Assembly: GCA_013607635.1 (NCBI GenBank)
Contig: VCAY01000009.1
Span: forward strand, 1-46,546
DNA length: 46,546 nucleotides
DNA from: Campylobacterota bacterium
GTDB taxonomy: Bacteria > Campylobacterota > Campylobacteria > Campylobacterales > Sulfurimonadaceae
Reading direction: 5' to 3'
This document shows positions 29,488-40,102 of this stretch, piece after piece. How positions within the stretch are numbered: the first letter of the stretch is position 1; every line of letters begins with the position of its first letter. The position numbers and the translations under genes are program-made. The notes under the pieces are model-generated. The model made no database searches, had not been told where the DNA came from, and worked only from the letters and a program-made list of their open reading frames with translations.

Positions 29488-30530
29488 AACTATTTGTATC
29501 TGCTCTAGTAATTCTATTTTTTGTTGCCTGTAATAAAAACACATCAGTAGAAGATGAACCTCTCTATCAAGAACAATGGGCTCTTCATTATGACAAAGCT
29601 TTCTATGATGCGTATGCCATCAATAAAGATGCACATATTCATGCAAGCAATAGTTTTAAAAACTACACAGGAAAAAACGTAAAAGTAGCTATTATTGATA
29701 TAGGATTTGATACTAATCATTTTGAATATAAAAATAATATTATAAAAACAATAAATAGCGCTGATGGTAGTTCCAATGTAGAATGTACAAATTCAAATGA
29801 GTGTTACCATGGAAGTGCAGTTACAGGCATAATAGCTTCAAACATAAACAATAAGGGGTTAAGAGGTATTGCTCCAGATGTAAAATTGATATTAATTAAA
29901 CTTGATTTAGCTGGATATGTAGGAGATGATGAAATATTAAATGCTTTACAATATGCACAAGATGAAAATGTAGATATTATAAATAATAGTTGGGGTACAG
30001 GAGATATTTCGCCAATTGTAAAAGAGAAAATAGATGATATGGCTACAAATGGCAGAGATGGGAAAGGTATAGTATTTGTTTTTGCAAGTGGGAATAAAGG
30101 GAAAGAAAATAATAAAGATGAATCTATGATAGATAGTGTTATAGGTGTTGGTTCAAGTGATGAAGAAAATTTAAGAGCTATCTATAGTAACTTTGGCAAT
30201 GGGTTAGATTTAGTAGCTCCCGGTGGATATAATTTAGGAATTACGACAACTTATGATAGTAATGATACAAATCATATAAGTGATTTTATGAAAGCGGAAG
30301 ATTATAAAAAATTTCAGGGTACTTCTGCATCTGCCCCAATAGTTACAGGAGCTATTGCATTATTATTGGAAAAAAATCCAAATCTTACAAGAGTCCAAAT
30401 TCAAGAAATATTAAATAAAACTTCAGATAAAATAGGTAATGTTGCGTATATAAATCATAGAAATAATTATTATGGTTATGGTAAATTAAATATAGACAAG
30501 ATGTTAAGTACAACAAATCGCAGAAACTAA
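29484..30530 (+). CDS. subtilisin-family (S8) serine protease lipoprotein
   Basis: Lipobox ILFFVACNK; VAIIDIGFDTNH, CYHGSAVTGIIA, INNSWGTG, FQGTSASAPIVTGAIALL catalytic motifs. Confidence 0.92.
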   Translation: MKLFVSALVILFFVACNKNTSVEDEPLYQEQWALHYDKAFYDAYAINKDAHIHASNSFKNYTGKNVKVAIIDIGFDTNHFEYKNNIIKTINSADGSSNVECTNSNECYHGSAVTGIIASNINNKGLRGIAPDVKLILIKLDLAGYVGDDEILNALQYAQDENVDIINNSWGTGDISPIVKEKIDDMATNGRDGKGIVFVFASGNKGKENNKDESMIDSVIGVGSSDEENLRAIYSNFGNGLDLVAPGGYNLGITTTYDSNDTNHISDFMKAEDYKKFQGTSASAPIVTGAIALLLEKNPNLTRVQIQEILNKTSDKIGNVAYINHRNNYYGYGKLNIDKMLSTTNRRN

Positions 30531-30646
30531 CAAGGCTACACTTGCGATATTTTATTACTTTGTAGGCTCAGGCTATCTACGTTTCTAAAGAGGTTTACAA
30601 ATACGGCGGTATCGTCACCACAATAACTTCTTCGCTTGTGCTATAA
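30508..30646 (+). pseudogene. 3' part of an interrupted small membrane-protein gene (hypothesis)
   Basis: VQQIAETNKATLAIFYYFVGSGY in one frame, continuing as YVSKEVYKYGGIVTTITSSLVL-stop after a one-base frame change near 30575. Confidence 0.4.
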
Positions 30647-30677
30647 TTGCGCTTATCAAACAGCAAGGTTATAGCAG

Positions 30678-32135
30678 GTGCAAAACAAACAAAAATTTAT
30701 ACTCAAACTCTTCCCTGAGATTATGATCAAAGGCTCAAGTGCCAAGCGTCAGATGGTTGGGCAGCTTTATGCAAATCTTACGAATATTTTAGAGAAGATT
30801 GATGCTGGCATAGAGGTTAAAAAACACTCCGACAAGATCGAGATCTATTCTCCCCTCTCCTGCTTGGAAGCTGTCAAACAAAAACTTACCAACACTTCTG
30901 GGATCGAGACTGTGCTTGAAGTAACACAGGTTGATAACATCACCACGCTCGATGCACTTAAAGTTGCCGTAGAAAAACTTGTTGCACCAAAACTTACCAA
31001 TAAAACTTTTGTTGTTCGTGCAAAACGAAGTGGAAAACACCCTTTTACCTCCATGGATATTGAACGGAGTGTGGGTGGATATCTTTTAGCGCACACGCAG
31101 GCAAAAAAAGTACAACTCAAAAATCCCGATATAACAGTAGAGTTTGAGCTGATCCAAGACCAGCTTAACCTTATCACCGCAAGATACTCAGGGCTCAGTG
31201 GCTTTCCTCTAGGAACACAAGGGGATATCCTCTCACTTATGTCTGGCGGATTTGACTCTACGATCGCCTCTTACCTTACGATGAAGCGGGGGATCAAAAC
31301 CCATTTTATCTTTTTTAATCTCGGTGGTATGGCGCATGAGATTGGTGTCAAACAGGTAGCATTTTACCTGTGGAGCAAGTTTGCTTCATCCCACAAAGTA
31401 AAATTTATCTCAATCCCTTTTGATGATGTTATCGGTGAGATATTTGCCTCTACACCTCCAACCTACATGGGGGTGATGCTCAAGCGCCTGATGCTACAAG
31501 CCAGTGAGCAGATCGCAGACAAGCTAGAGATCGATGCACTCTTAACGGGTGAGAGTGTTGCACAGGTTTCAAGCCAGACACTCAGAAACTTAGCCCTTAT
31601 CGATCAAGCAACCAACAAGCTGGTTCTTAGACCCCTTGCAACGATGAATAAGCCGGAGATCATTGCCCTTGCAGAGAAGATCGGTACACGCCATTTTGCA
31701 GAAAATATGCCCGAATATTGTGGTGTTATCTCACAAAACCCAATCACCCACGGCTCATTTAAGCGGATGGAAAAAGTAGCACAAAAGTTTAACTATGATG
31801 TTTTACAAAAAGCGGTTGATGATGCCAAGATTATCGACATCGACACTGTAGTAGATGATGTTAACCAACTTCAAGCTGTAGAGATTGTCAATGAGATCGA
31901 TCCCGATAAACACACCATCATAGATATAAGAACGGAAGGAAAAGAGCTGACAACAAAGGCTAAACAGATCGCCATACCGTTTCACAACCTCAAAAAAGAG
32001 TTTGAAAAACTACCGCAAAATAAAGAGTATCTGCTTTACTGCGACAAAGGTGTGATGAGTCAACTGCATGCGCAGTATCTTATAGATCATTACAAATGCG
32101 ACAATGTCAAAGTTTACAGACCCAAAGAGGACTAA
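30678..32135 (+). CDS. thiI: tRNA 4-thiouridine synthetase ThiI with C-terminal rhodanese domain
   Basis: THUMP-like N-terminus, SGGFDSTIASYL PP-loop, rhodanese LLYCDKGVMSQLHA; GTG start. Confidence 0.92.
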   Translation: MQNKQKFILKLFPEIMIKGSSAKRQMVGQLYANLTNILEKIDAGIEVKKHSDKIEIYSPLSCLEAVKQKLTNTSGIETVLEVTQVDNITTLDALKVAVEKLVAPKLTNKTFVVRAKRSGKHPFTSMDIERSVGGYLLAHTQAKKVQLKNPDITVEFELIQDQLNLITARYSGLSGFPLGTQGDILSLMSGGFDSTIASYLTMKRGIKTHFIFFNLGGMAHEIGVKQVAFYLWSKFASSHKVKFISIPFDDVIGEIFASTPPTYMGVMLKRLMLQASEQIADKLEIDALLTGESVAQVSSQTLRNLALIDQATNKLVLRPLATMNKPEIIALAEKIGTRHFAENMPEYCGVISQNPITHGSFKRMEKVAQKFNYDVLQKAVDDAKIIDIDTVVDDVNQLQAVEIVNEIDPDKHTIIDIRTEGKELTTKAKQIAIPFHNLKKEFEKLPQNKEYLLYCDKGVMSQLHAQYLIDHYKCDNVKVYRPKED

Positions 32136-32986
32136 TCCCCCCAGTTGAGCTTTTGTTTGAGTACATCAAAGTAGCTAAACTCCTCTCTGTGAAGCAGTTT
32201 AGCTCTTTTACTTGCCAGCTTTATGTGCAGGCTCTCCCCCTGCTCTAGCTCATGCATATCTTGCCCATCGATGATGATAAGCGCTTTTTTATCACTTGAT
32301 TGCATCTCGATCTGAAACTCCCCAGGCAGCACAACCGGTGTTTGTGTCAGTGAGTGGGGGCAAATGGGTGTGAGGGTAAACACTTCCGTCAGAGGAAACA
32401 GCACAGGACCACCTGCTGAGAGGTTATACGCAGTTGAGCCTGTCGGTGTTGCCACGATCACCCCATCACCGTAGTAGGTGTTAAAAGAGTTACCATCAAC
32501 AAGTGTTTCAATATGGATCATGTTAGAGATCGATGGGCGGGTAAGCACCACATCGTTAAAGGCATAGATGCTCACCTCCTCACCATTTTTTATGACACTT
32601 GCCTCTAACACGGCGCGCTCATCGATCCTAAACTTCCCGTTTGCAAGGTTTGCCACAAAAGTATCAAGCTCATCCATCCCAACATCGGCTAAAAAACCAA
32701 GATTGCCGGCATGGATCCCAAAAACAGGGATATCATAATCAAAACTGCGCCTCACAGCAGAGATGAGCGTTCCATCTCCGCCAAGAGTTACCAAAACATC
32801 ACACTGCTTGCACAAAAGGTCAAACTCCATCCCCATCACATCGATCATCCCACCGCTGATACTTTCGATATAAACATCGATGCCGTGCGACTCAAAGATC
32901 GATTTGAGCTCAAAAAAGCTGTCTTTGAGTTGTGGTGTTGATGGGCGAAGAATAACACCCACTTTTTTAATCGTTTTTCTTTTCAA
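32132..32986 (-). CDS. nadK: NAD kinase
   Basis: LVTLGGDGTLI, GNLGFLADV, VATPTGSTAYNLSAGGPV. Confidence 0.95.
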   Translation of the reverse strand: MKRKTIKKVGVILRPSTPQLKDSFFELKSIFESHGIDVYIESISGGMIDVMGMEFDLLCKQCDVLVTLGGDGTLISAVRRSFDYDIPVFGIHAGNLGFLADVGMDELDTFVANLANGKFRIDERAVLEASVIKNGEEVSIYAFNDVVLTRPSISNMIHIETLVDGNSFNTYYGDGVIVATPTGSTAYNLSAGGPVLFPLTEVFTLTPICPHSLTQTPVVLPGEFQIEMQSSDKKALIIIDGQDMHELEQGESLHIKLASKRAKLLHREEFSYFDVLKQKLNWGD

Positions 32987-33025
32987 ACATACTCTTTTAT
33001 CAATTTTTTTGATTATTATACACTA

Positions 33026-33044
33026 TTTCGCTATAATCGCGAAA
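33026..33044 (+). promoter_or_regulatory. -10 element of the aspS promoter embedded in a dyad
   Basis: TTTCGC-TATAATC-GCGAAA about 24 bp upstream of the aspS start. Confidence 0.5.
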
Positions 33045-33067
33045 ATATTTTTAGATAGGACTCTATA

Positions 33068-34825
33068 TTGAGAACTCATTACTGTACAGATTTAAACGAA
33101 TCAAATGTTGGAGAAGAGGTAACTGTCGTAGGTTGGGCTAACAGCTACCGCGACCATGGTGGGATCATTTTTATCGATCTTCGAGATAAAACGGGGCTGA
33201 TCCAGCTCACATGTGACCCAGAGGAGAGCCAAGAAGCGCACAAAGTGGCTGATAGCGTAAGAGACGAGTATGTGCTTATCGCTAAAGGGAAAGTACGCCT
33301 TCGCGGTGAAGGGCTGACCAATCCTCGCCTCAAAACAGGATCGATCGAGATCGTTGTTGATGAGCTTATTATTGAGAACAAATCAGCGCCACTGCCATTT
33401 GTGATTGGCGATAAAAAAGTTGGTGAGGAAACAACACTCAAGTACCGCTACTTAGAGCTAAGAGATCAGTCGATGTATGAGGCGTTTCGTCTTCGCTCAA
33501 AAGCGGCCATCGCTGCAAGAAACATCCTTGATGTAAACGGATTTTTAGAGGTTGAAACACCAATCCTTACAAAATCAACTCCAGAGGGTGCAAGAGACTA
33601 TCTTGTTCCATCCCGCGTACACAATGGTGAGTTTTACGCCCTTCCACAGTCTCCTCAGCTTTTCAAACAGCTTTTGATGGTTGGCGGGTTTGATAGATAT
33701 TTTCAGATCGCTAAATGTTTCCGCGATGAAGATCTGCGTGCCGATCGTCAGCCAGAGTTTACACAAATAGATGTTGAGATGAGTTTTTGTGATCAAGAGG
33801 ATGTGATCAAAATAGCAGAAGAGCTTATTGTTGCGATGTTTAAAGCGTGTGATATTGAAGTAAAAGCACCGTTTAAGCGTATGCCTTACAGCGAAGCGAT
33901 GGAGAAGTATGGTTCAGACAAGCCGGATCTTCGTTACGATCTTGCCATGGTTGATGTTATCGATATTTTTGAACGATGTGACAATGAGATCTTTACAAAT
34001 ATTGCAAAAAATCCAAAGAAAAACCGTATCAAAGCTTTGAAAGTTCCGGGTGCAGACTTGGTATTTTCTAAGCGTGAGATGAAATCGTTTGAAGATTTTG
34101 TACGCAAATTTGGTGCACAAGGGCTTGGGTACTTCCAGATGAAAGAGGATGGTCTTAAAGGTCCACTTATCAAGTTCTTTACAAAAGAAGACATTCAGCT
34201 ACTTATCGAGAGACTTGAGATGAAAGTCGGCGATGTGGTATTTTTTGGTGCAGGTGAGAGAAAAGTTGTTTGGGATTATATGGGAAGATTTAGAAACTTC
34301 ATCGCTGAACATGAGAAGATGAATCTTGTTGATCCTGATAAGTATGAGTTTGTATGGGTTGTTGACTTTCCAATGTTTGAGGTGGAAGATGGTCGCGTAA
34401 AAGCACTGCACCACCCATTTACCATGCCAAAAGATACTGACAAAGATGATGTTGAAGAGATTGAGTCGATCGCTTACGATATCGTTCTAAATGGTGTTGA
34501 GCTTGGTGGTGGATCGATTCGTATCCACAAAGAGGAAGTACAAGAGGAGATCTTTAAACTTCTTGGCATCAGCGAAGAGGAAGCAAGAGAGAAATTTGGC
34601 TTCTTGCTTGATGCTCTTAAATTTGGTGCGCCTCCACACGGCGGTTTTGCGATCGGTTTTGACAGACTTATGATGCTAATCACGAAAAAATCATCGATCC
34701 GTGATGTTATTGCATTCCCTAAAACACAAAAAGCATCATGTGTGCTCACAGATGCTCCTTCACCGGTTGACAATACACAACTAAGAGAGCTTCACATCAG
34801 ACTTCGTGAGCAAACAAAAGCGTAA
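33068..34825 (+). CDS. aspS: aspartyl-tRNA synthetase (bacterial type)
   Basis: Class II aaRS motifs, [51 protein letters not shown] start. Confidence 0.96.
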   Translation: MRTHYCTDLNESNVGEEVTVVGWANSYRDHGGIIFIDLRDKTGLIQLTCDPEESQEAHKVADSVRDEYVLIAKGKVRLRGEGLTNPRLKTGSIEIVVDELIIENKSAPLPFVIGDKKVGEETTLKYRYLELRDQSMYEAFRLRSKAAIAARNILDVNGFLEVETPILTKSTPEGARDYLVPSRVHNGEFYALPQSPQLFKQLLMVGGFDRYFQIAKCFRDEDLRADRQPEFTQIDVEMSFCDQEDVIKIAEELIVAMFKACDIEVKAPFKRMPYSEAMEKYGSDKPDLRYDLAMVDVIDIFERCDNEIFTNIAKNPKKNRIKALKVPGADLVFSKREMKSFEDFVRKFGAQGLGYFQMKEDGLKGPLIKFFTKEDIQLLIERLEMKVGDVVFFGAGERKVVWDYMGRFRNFIAEHEKMNLVDPDKYEFVWVVDFPMFEVEDGRVKALHHPFTMPKDTDKDDVEEIESIAYDIVLNGVELGGGSIRIHKEEVQEEIFKLLGISEEEAREKFGFLLDALKFGAPPHGGFAIGFDRLMMLITKKSSIRDVIAFPKTQKASCVLTDAPSPVDNTQLRELHIRLREQTKA

Positions 34826-35394
34826 TGAAAAAACTATTTTTAATCATCGGTGCACCCGGTTCAGGTAAAACAACAGATGCCCAGCTTATCGCTAAAAACA
34901 ACGAGCAGATAACCCACTACTCTACTGGAGATATGCTTCGTGCAGAAGTGGCTTCAGGGAGTAAACGGGGCAAAGAGATAGAGAGCTACATCTCTCGTGG
35001 TGCTATTGTTCCCATTGAGATCGTAATTGAGACAATCGTTGGAGCGATCAAAAAAGCACCAACTGACTATATCATCATCGATGGTTACCCTCGAAGTGTT
35101 GAGCAGATGGTGGAGCTAGATAAGTATCTGCAAGATACGCCTGATCTCAAACTCACCAATGTAATCGAAGTTGAAGTAAGTGAAGAGACGGCAAAACAGA
35201 GGGTTCTTGGTCGCTCACGTGGCGCAGATGATAACAACGAAGTGTTTTACAACCGCATGAAAATCTACAATGAACCACTACAACAGATCCGCGATTTTTA
35301 CAATGAAAAAAATCTTCTTAAAGTGATCTCTGGAGAGGGAACGATTGAGGAGATCGTCTCTGAGATGGAAAGCTTTATTAAGGCAAGAATGTAG
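34825..35394 (+). CDS. adenylate kinase, short-LID type
   Basis: [23 protein letters not shown]; 189 aa; overlaps the aspS stop by one base. Confidence 0.85.
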   Translation: MKKLFLIIGAPGSGKTTDAQLIAKNNEQITHYSTGDMLRAEVASGSKRGKEIESYISRGAIVPIEIVIETIVGAIKKAPTDYIIIDGYPRSVEQMVELDKYLQDTPDLKLTNVIEVEVSEETAKQRVLGRSRGADDNNEVFYNRMKIYNEPLQQIRDFYNEKNLLKVISGEGTIEEIVSEMESFIKARM

Positions 35395-35402
35395 CCACTA
35401 GA

Positions 35403-36343
<941 letters not shown>

Positions 36344-36428
36344 CTCTTTGCCTTTATAGTAATATTTTTGTGCAATTATACTTTGGATTCACTTATGTAT
36401 TGCTATAATAGAAAAAATAGATTTTGAG

Positions 36429-37181
36429 GTGCCCTTTAGGATGCAAACAATGAACTTTTATGCGGTGATCATCGGCACAGAGATCCTTAACGCTAGACGA
36501 GTCGATAAACACTTTAGCTTTTTACAAAAGGAGCTTGCAAAGTACAGGCATGAGCTTTTTGCCTCTTTTGTGATCAAAGATGATAAAGAGCTCATCACTC
36601 GCACTTACAAAATGATCCAAGCAGACCCTAACGGTGTGATGTTCTCCTTTGGAGGGATAGGCTCGACACCTGATGACCTCACACGAGAGATCGCTTCACA
36701 AGTTTTTAAAAACAGCCCCACTGTGGTGCATGAGAAATTTCAACAAGATATCATAGAGCGTTTTGGTGACGAAGCCTATCCCCATAGAATCCAGATGGCA
36801 GAGCTTCCTCCAGATGCCGATCTGATCAAAAATCCTATCAATAATATGTCGGGGTTTTCCCTTGATGATAGATACTTTTTTGTTCCGGGATTTCCATCGA
36901 TGGCACACCCAATGCTGCACAATGTGATCCAAACACACTTTTCTCAATCTACCACTAAATATAGAAAAACCCTCTATGCTTACACCAGTGAAAATACTTT
37001 GATCGATGTGATGCAAAAGGTTCCAAACAGTGTAGAACTCTCCTCTTTGCCAATATTTGTAGATGAAAAACCAAATGTTGAGATATCTGTCGCAGGAGCT
37101 GATCTTGACAAGGTTATAACCACTTTTAAGCACTTTACAGACGCTCTTGAGAAATTACAAATCAAATATAAATTAATGTAA
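36429..37181 (+). CDS. molybdopterin-binding domain protein (CinA/MoaB-like)
   Basis: VIIGTEILNARRVDKHF, FSFGGIGSTPDDLTREI; true start may be a downstream ATG. Confidence 0.85.
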   Translation: MPFRMQTMNFYAVIIGTEILNARRVDKHFSFLQKELAKYRHELFASFVIKDDKELITRTYKMIQADPNGVMFSFGGIGSTPDDLTREIASQVFKNSPTVVHEKFQQDIIERFGDEAYPHRIQMAELPPDADLIKNPINNMSGFSLDDRYFFVPGFPSMAHPMLHNVIQTHFSQSTTKYRKTLYAYTSENTLIDVMQKVPNSVELSSLPIFVDEKPNVEISVAGADLDKVITTFKHFTDALEKLQIKYKLM

Positions 37182-37225
37182 TTTCTCTAAAGACCGATAT
37201 ATCTGCAAATACAAGGAAATTTATT

Positions 37226-37354
37226 ATGATAGTTTGGTTATTGGTACTTTTTTTGCTTATTGTATTTGCATATATTGTGTACAGGGTGGTTTTTCTCTCC
37301 GAAGAGATAGAAACAGAAGATACCGCGGAGCACAATTACACCTTCAAACTATGA
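37226..37354 (+). CDS. small single-TM membrane protein (42 aa), not in the ORF track
   Basis: ATG at 37226 after ACAAGGAAAT; MIVWLLVLFLLIVFAYIVYRVVFLSEEIETEDTAEHNYTFKL. Confidence 0.6.
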   Translation: MIVWLLVLFLLIVFAYIVYRVVFLSEEIETEDTAEHNYTFKL

Positions 37355-37364
37355 GAGAAGTTAC

Positions 37365-37961
37365 ATGGCAATAGTAATGAACAATCACGTATTTAAGGGA
37401 CACCGCACTCTGCTTGGCAGTAAATTTGTAACCTATGGAGAGCTAGAGCTTTCAACAAGAACAAATCTGTTTCAAAAATCGGAAAGTTTTAACTGGGGGA
37501 GTAATGGTTCAGGGTCTTTACAGCTTGCTTTTGCCATGCTATACCAAATCACTACAGATGAAGAACTTTCTTCTAAATACGCTGCTAAGTATGCCCAAGA
37601 TGTTGTAAAACAACTCAACTCAAGAGACTGGGTTTTAAGCGCCTCCGAAGTCATAAAATGGATCAACGGCAACTGCGAGATCAAACCACAAGAGCAGCAA
37701 CAAACTCCAAATAAAGTAAAAAAAGCTCCTAAAAAACGCCAATCTAATATAGTTAAAGATATTTGCAAAGAGCTCAACATCACTCAAAAGCAACTTGCCG
37801 AGATACTTGAGATACCGGAGGGCACAGTCTCAAGCTGGGCGGTCAAAAATGAGATACCTAGACTTGGCAAAAAAGCGATTGAGTTTTATATCCAAAACCT
37901 CAAAAACCAAAAGATCGTTGACAGTTACAAAAATTTCATAGAGCTTCTGCAAGCTTCATAA
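37365..37961 (+). CDS. DUF6166-like domain fused to a C-terminal helix-turn-helix
   Basis: FKGHRTLLGSKFVTYGELELSTRT...FNWGSNGSGSLQLAFAMLYQ, then ITQKQLAEILEIPEGTVSSWAVKNEIP. Confidence 0.65.
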   Translation: MAIVMNNHVFKGHRTLLGSKFVTYGELELSTRTNLFQKSESFNWGSNGSGSLQLAFAMLYQITTDEELSSKYAAKYAQDVVKQLNSRDWVLSASEVIKWINGNCEIKPQEQQQTPNKVKKAPKKRQSNIVKDICKELNITQKQLAEILEIPEGTVSSWAVKNEIPRLGKKAIEFYIQNLKNQKIVDSYKNFIELLQAS

Positions 37962-37973
37962 AAAGGGAAAAGC

Positions 37974-38165
37974 GTGAAACCAAAAAACGAAGTCACAAGA
38001 AGCCTTTTGATAGACAAGCAAACATGGGATGATGCCATGAAATATTCAAGAGTAAGATACAAAATGAGCCTGAGCAAAGTGATAGAATCACTCTTGCAAG
38101 ATTGGCTGGCCAAAGAGAAGCGAAAACCACTCGACAACGAAAAACAGGGGAAGTTTTTCAATTAA
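37974..38165 (+). CDS. small ribbon-helix-helix-like protein
   Basis: 63 aa, TRSLLIDKQTWDDAMKYSRVRYKMSLSKVIESLLQDWL; GTG start, same strand as the DUF6166-HTH gene. Confidence 0.55.
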   Translation: MKPKNEVTRSLLIDKQTWDDAMKYSRVRYKMSLSKVIESLLQDWLAKEKRKPLDNEKQGKFFN

Positions 38166-38672
38166 CTATCTTGCATAGTCTGTGTTTTTTGGGGCATTTT
38201 CATCATAGTCTAAAAGCTCAAGTATTGTTTTTTTGTTCATTTTTCTTGCAAAATCTATTGCGCTAAACCCTTTGGAGTCCTTGGCGTATTGATTGGCACC
38301 ATGTTGCAAAAGGAGTTTAGCGATCTCTACTCGTCCATAACAAGCAGCAGCCATCAGAGGTGTAAAACCACTTTTTCTATTGGTTTGATTCACATCTCTG
38401 CCTTGCTCAATGAGGTAGTTAACCATCTCTTTATCATCGTAGGTGATTGCAATATCAAACACACTCACCCCCTCATCATCAAAGTCAAAAATATCAGCCC
38501 CAAACGCAACAAGCATCATCAAAGTATCAAAACTGCAACGCGCACGAATAGCACAGGCTAGCACACCCTCACCCGCTTCGTTGCAGTCTTGGATATCACC
38601 ACCGCTTTTAAAATAGTTTTTGAGCCCTAAATAATCATCATTTTTTAAAAGTTCGCTTAATTTATGATCCAT
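38166..38672 (-). CDS. ankyrin repeat protein
   Basis: Ankyrin units such as SGFTPLMAAACYGRVEIAKLLLQHGANQYAKDSKGFSAIDFA. Confidence 0.88.
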   Translation of the reverse strand: MDHKLSELLKNDDYLGLKNYFKSGGDIQDCNEAGEGVLACAIRARCSFDTLMMLVAFGADIFDFDDEGVSVFDIAITYDDKEMVNYLIEQGRDVNQTNRKSGFTPLMAAACYGRVEIAKLLLQHGANQYAKDSKGFSAIDFARKMNKKTILELLDYDENAPKNTDYAR

Positions 38673-38750
38673 AGGTGAAGTATAGTGTAAAACTTATTAG
38701 GAAAATTTAATTATAATTGCGTCCATAAATCAATTAAGCAGGAATTCATT

Positions 38751-39947
38751 ATGGAAGTTATAGAGACAACAGACGCTTTTAAAGCACTTATTGAAAACAT
38801 TAAAGCAACAGCGGGTTACAAAGACCCTTTGGCTTTTGGTATCGCCAGAGTAGATTTAGGTCAGCTTAACCCTGAAAAATCACTTCAAGCAACCTATCCG
38901 GTAGTAAACTGGAATGAAAACTTCGGCAGTGCGGCGATCTTTATTAAAGCACTTATAGAGCAAGGGATTGAGATCGACTTTAGCGCTGATGAACAGGTAT
39001 TTGAGATCAACTTAGAGTTTTTACAATCTTGTCTCAATGCATTTACACCTTATGCCGATGAGGCTTACGGTGATGCACACAAAAATATTCAGGTAGTTTC
39101 AGCACTTTACAACCAGATGATCAACGACGATTACAAAGATGGTGAGTTCAAAGTGTGCTTTATCTTCAATGATGCGCCACTACAAAGTGTTGAAGCAACA
39201 TACCTTAAACTCTATGCGATGAGTTTGGCAAAAGTTGAACTTCGCTCTATCAACCTTAATGGTGCTTTTGGTGCATTGCCAAATGTTGCATGGTCACACG
39301 GAAAGCCGATCGAGCTTGATTATCTAAGAGAGTTTGAGATCGAGCTTAAGCTCTCAGGTGATTATCCACACATAGACTTTGTAGATAAGTTCCCAAGATT
39401 CCTACAACACATCATCCCAGCTGACAATACGCGTATTTTAGATACTTCAAAAGTAAGATTTGGTGCGCAACTAGCCGCAGGAACTACAGTCATGCCAGGA
39501 GCTAGCTATATCAACTTCAATGCCGGAACTACAGGTGTAAGTATGGTTGAGGGGCGTATCAGCTCTTCTGCAATTGTTGGTAATGGCAGTGATGTTGGTG
39601 GTGGCGCATCGATCTTGGGTGTGCTTTCAGGAACAGACGGTAATCCTATCAGTGTTGGTAAAAACTGCCTTTTGGGTGCGAACTCTGTTTGTGGTATCCC
39701 ACTTGGTGATGGATGTATCATCGATGCAGGGATCGCAGTACTTGAAGGAACCAAATTTATTGTCGAGGATGAGGAGCTTGAGAAGATCAATGCTGCAAAT
39801 CCAGAGACTAACCTAGAGGGTGATTGGATCAAGGGTAAAGATCTTGCAGGGCTTAACGGTATCCACTTCCGTCAAGACTCTTTTACTGGTGAGATGGTCA
39901 TTCTTCGCTCAAAAAGAGAAGTAAAACTCAACGCTGATCTTCACTAA
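38751..39947 (+). CDS. dapD: 2,3,4,5-tetrahydropyridine-2,6-dicarboxylate N-succinyltransferase
   Basis: DapD-like left-handed beta-helix (PGASYINFNAGTTGVSMVEGRISSSAIVGNGSDVGGGASILGVLSG). Confidence 0.92.
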   Translation: MEVIETTDAFKALIENIKATAGYKDPLAFGIARVDLGQLNPEKSLQATYPVVNWNENFGSAAIFIKALIEQGIEIDFSADEQVFEINLEFLQSCLNAFTPYADEAYGDAHKNIQVVSALYNQMINDDYKDGEFKVCFIFNDAPLQSVEATYLKLYAMSLAKVELRSINLNGAFGALPNVAWSHGKPIELDYLREFEIELKLSGDYPHIDFVDKFPRFLQHIIPADNTRILDTSKVRFGAQLAAGTTVMPGASYINFNAGTTGVSMVEGRISSSAIVGNGSDVGGGASILGVLSGTDGNPISVGKNCLLGANSVCGIPLGDGCIIDAGIAVLEGTKFIVEDEELEKINAANPETNLEGDWIKGKDLAGLNGIHFRQDSFTGEMVILRSKREVKLNADLH

Positions 39948-39971
39948 TTATCTTTTCTCATACTACTTTTC

Positions 39972-39998
39972 TTCTTAGCACTACCATGGTGTTAAGAG
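39972..39998. other. hairpin downstream of dapD
   Basis: TTCTTAGCAC-TACCATG-GTGTTAAGAG: 10 pairs including wobbles; no clear U run. Confidence 0.4.
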
Positions 39999-40102
39999 GA
40001 GTCTATTATAAACATCACAAGCAATATATCATCTTTGCAGATAAACGCTACTTCGATACGAGCGCAAGACGGGATTCTTGGCACGCTTTTAGATATAAAA
40101 GC

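Noticed and set aside
24600-30600. Transposon or prophage around the AT-rich block
   Set aside because: No transposase, integrase or tRNA seen and no clear terminal inverted repeats; insertion mechanism left open.
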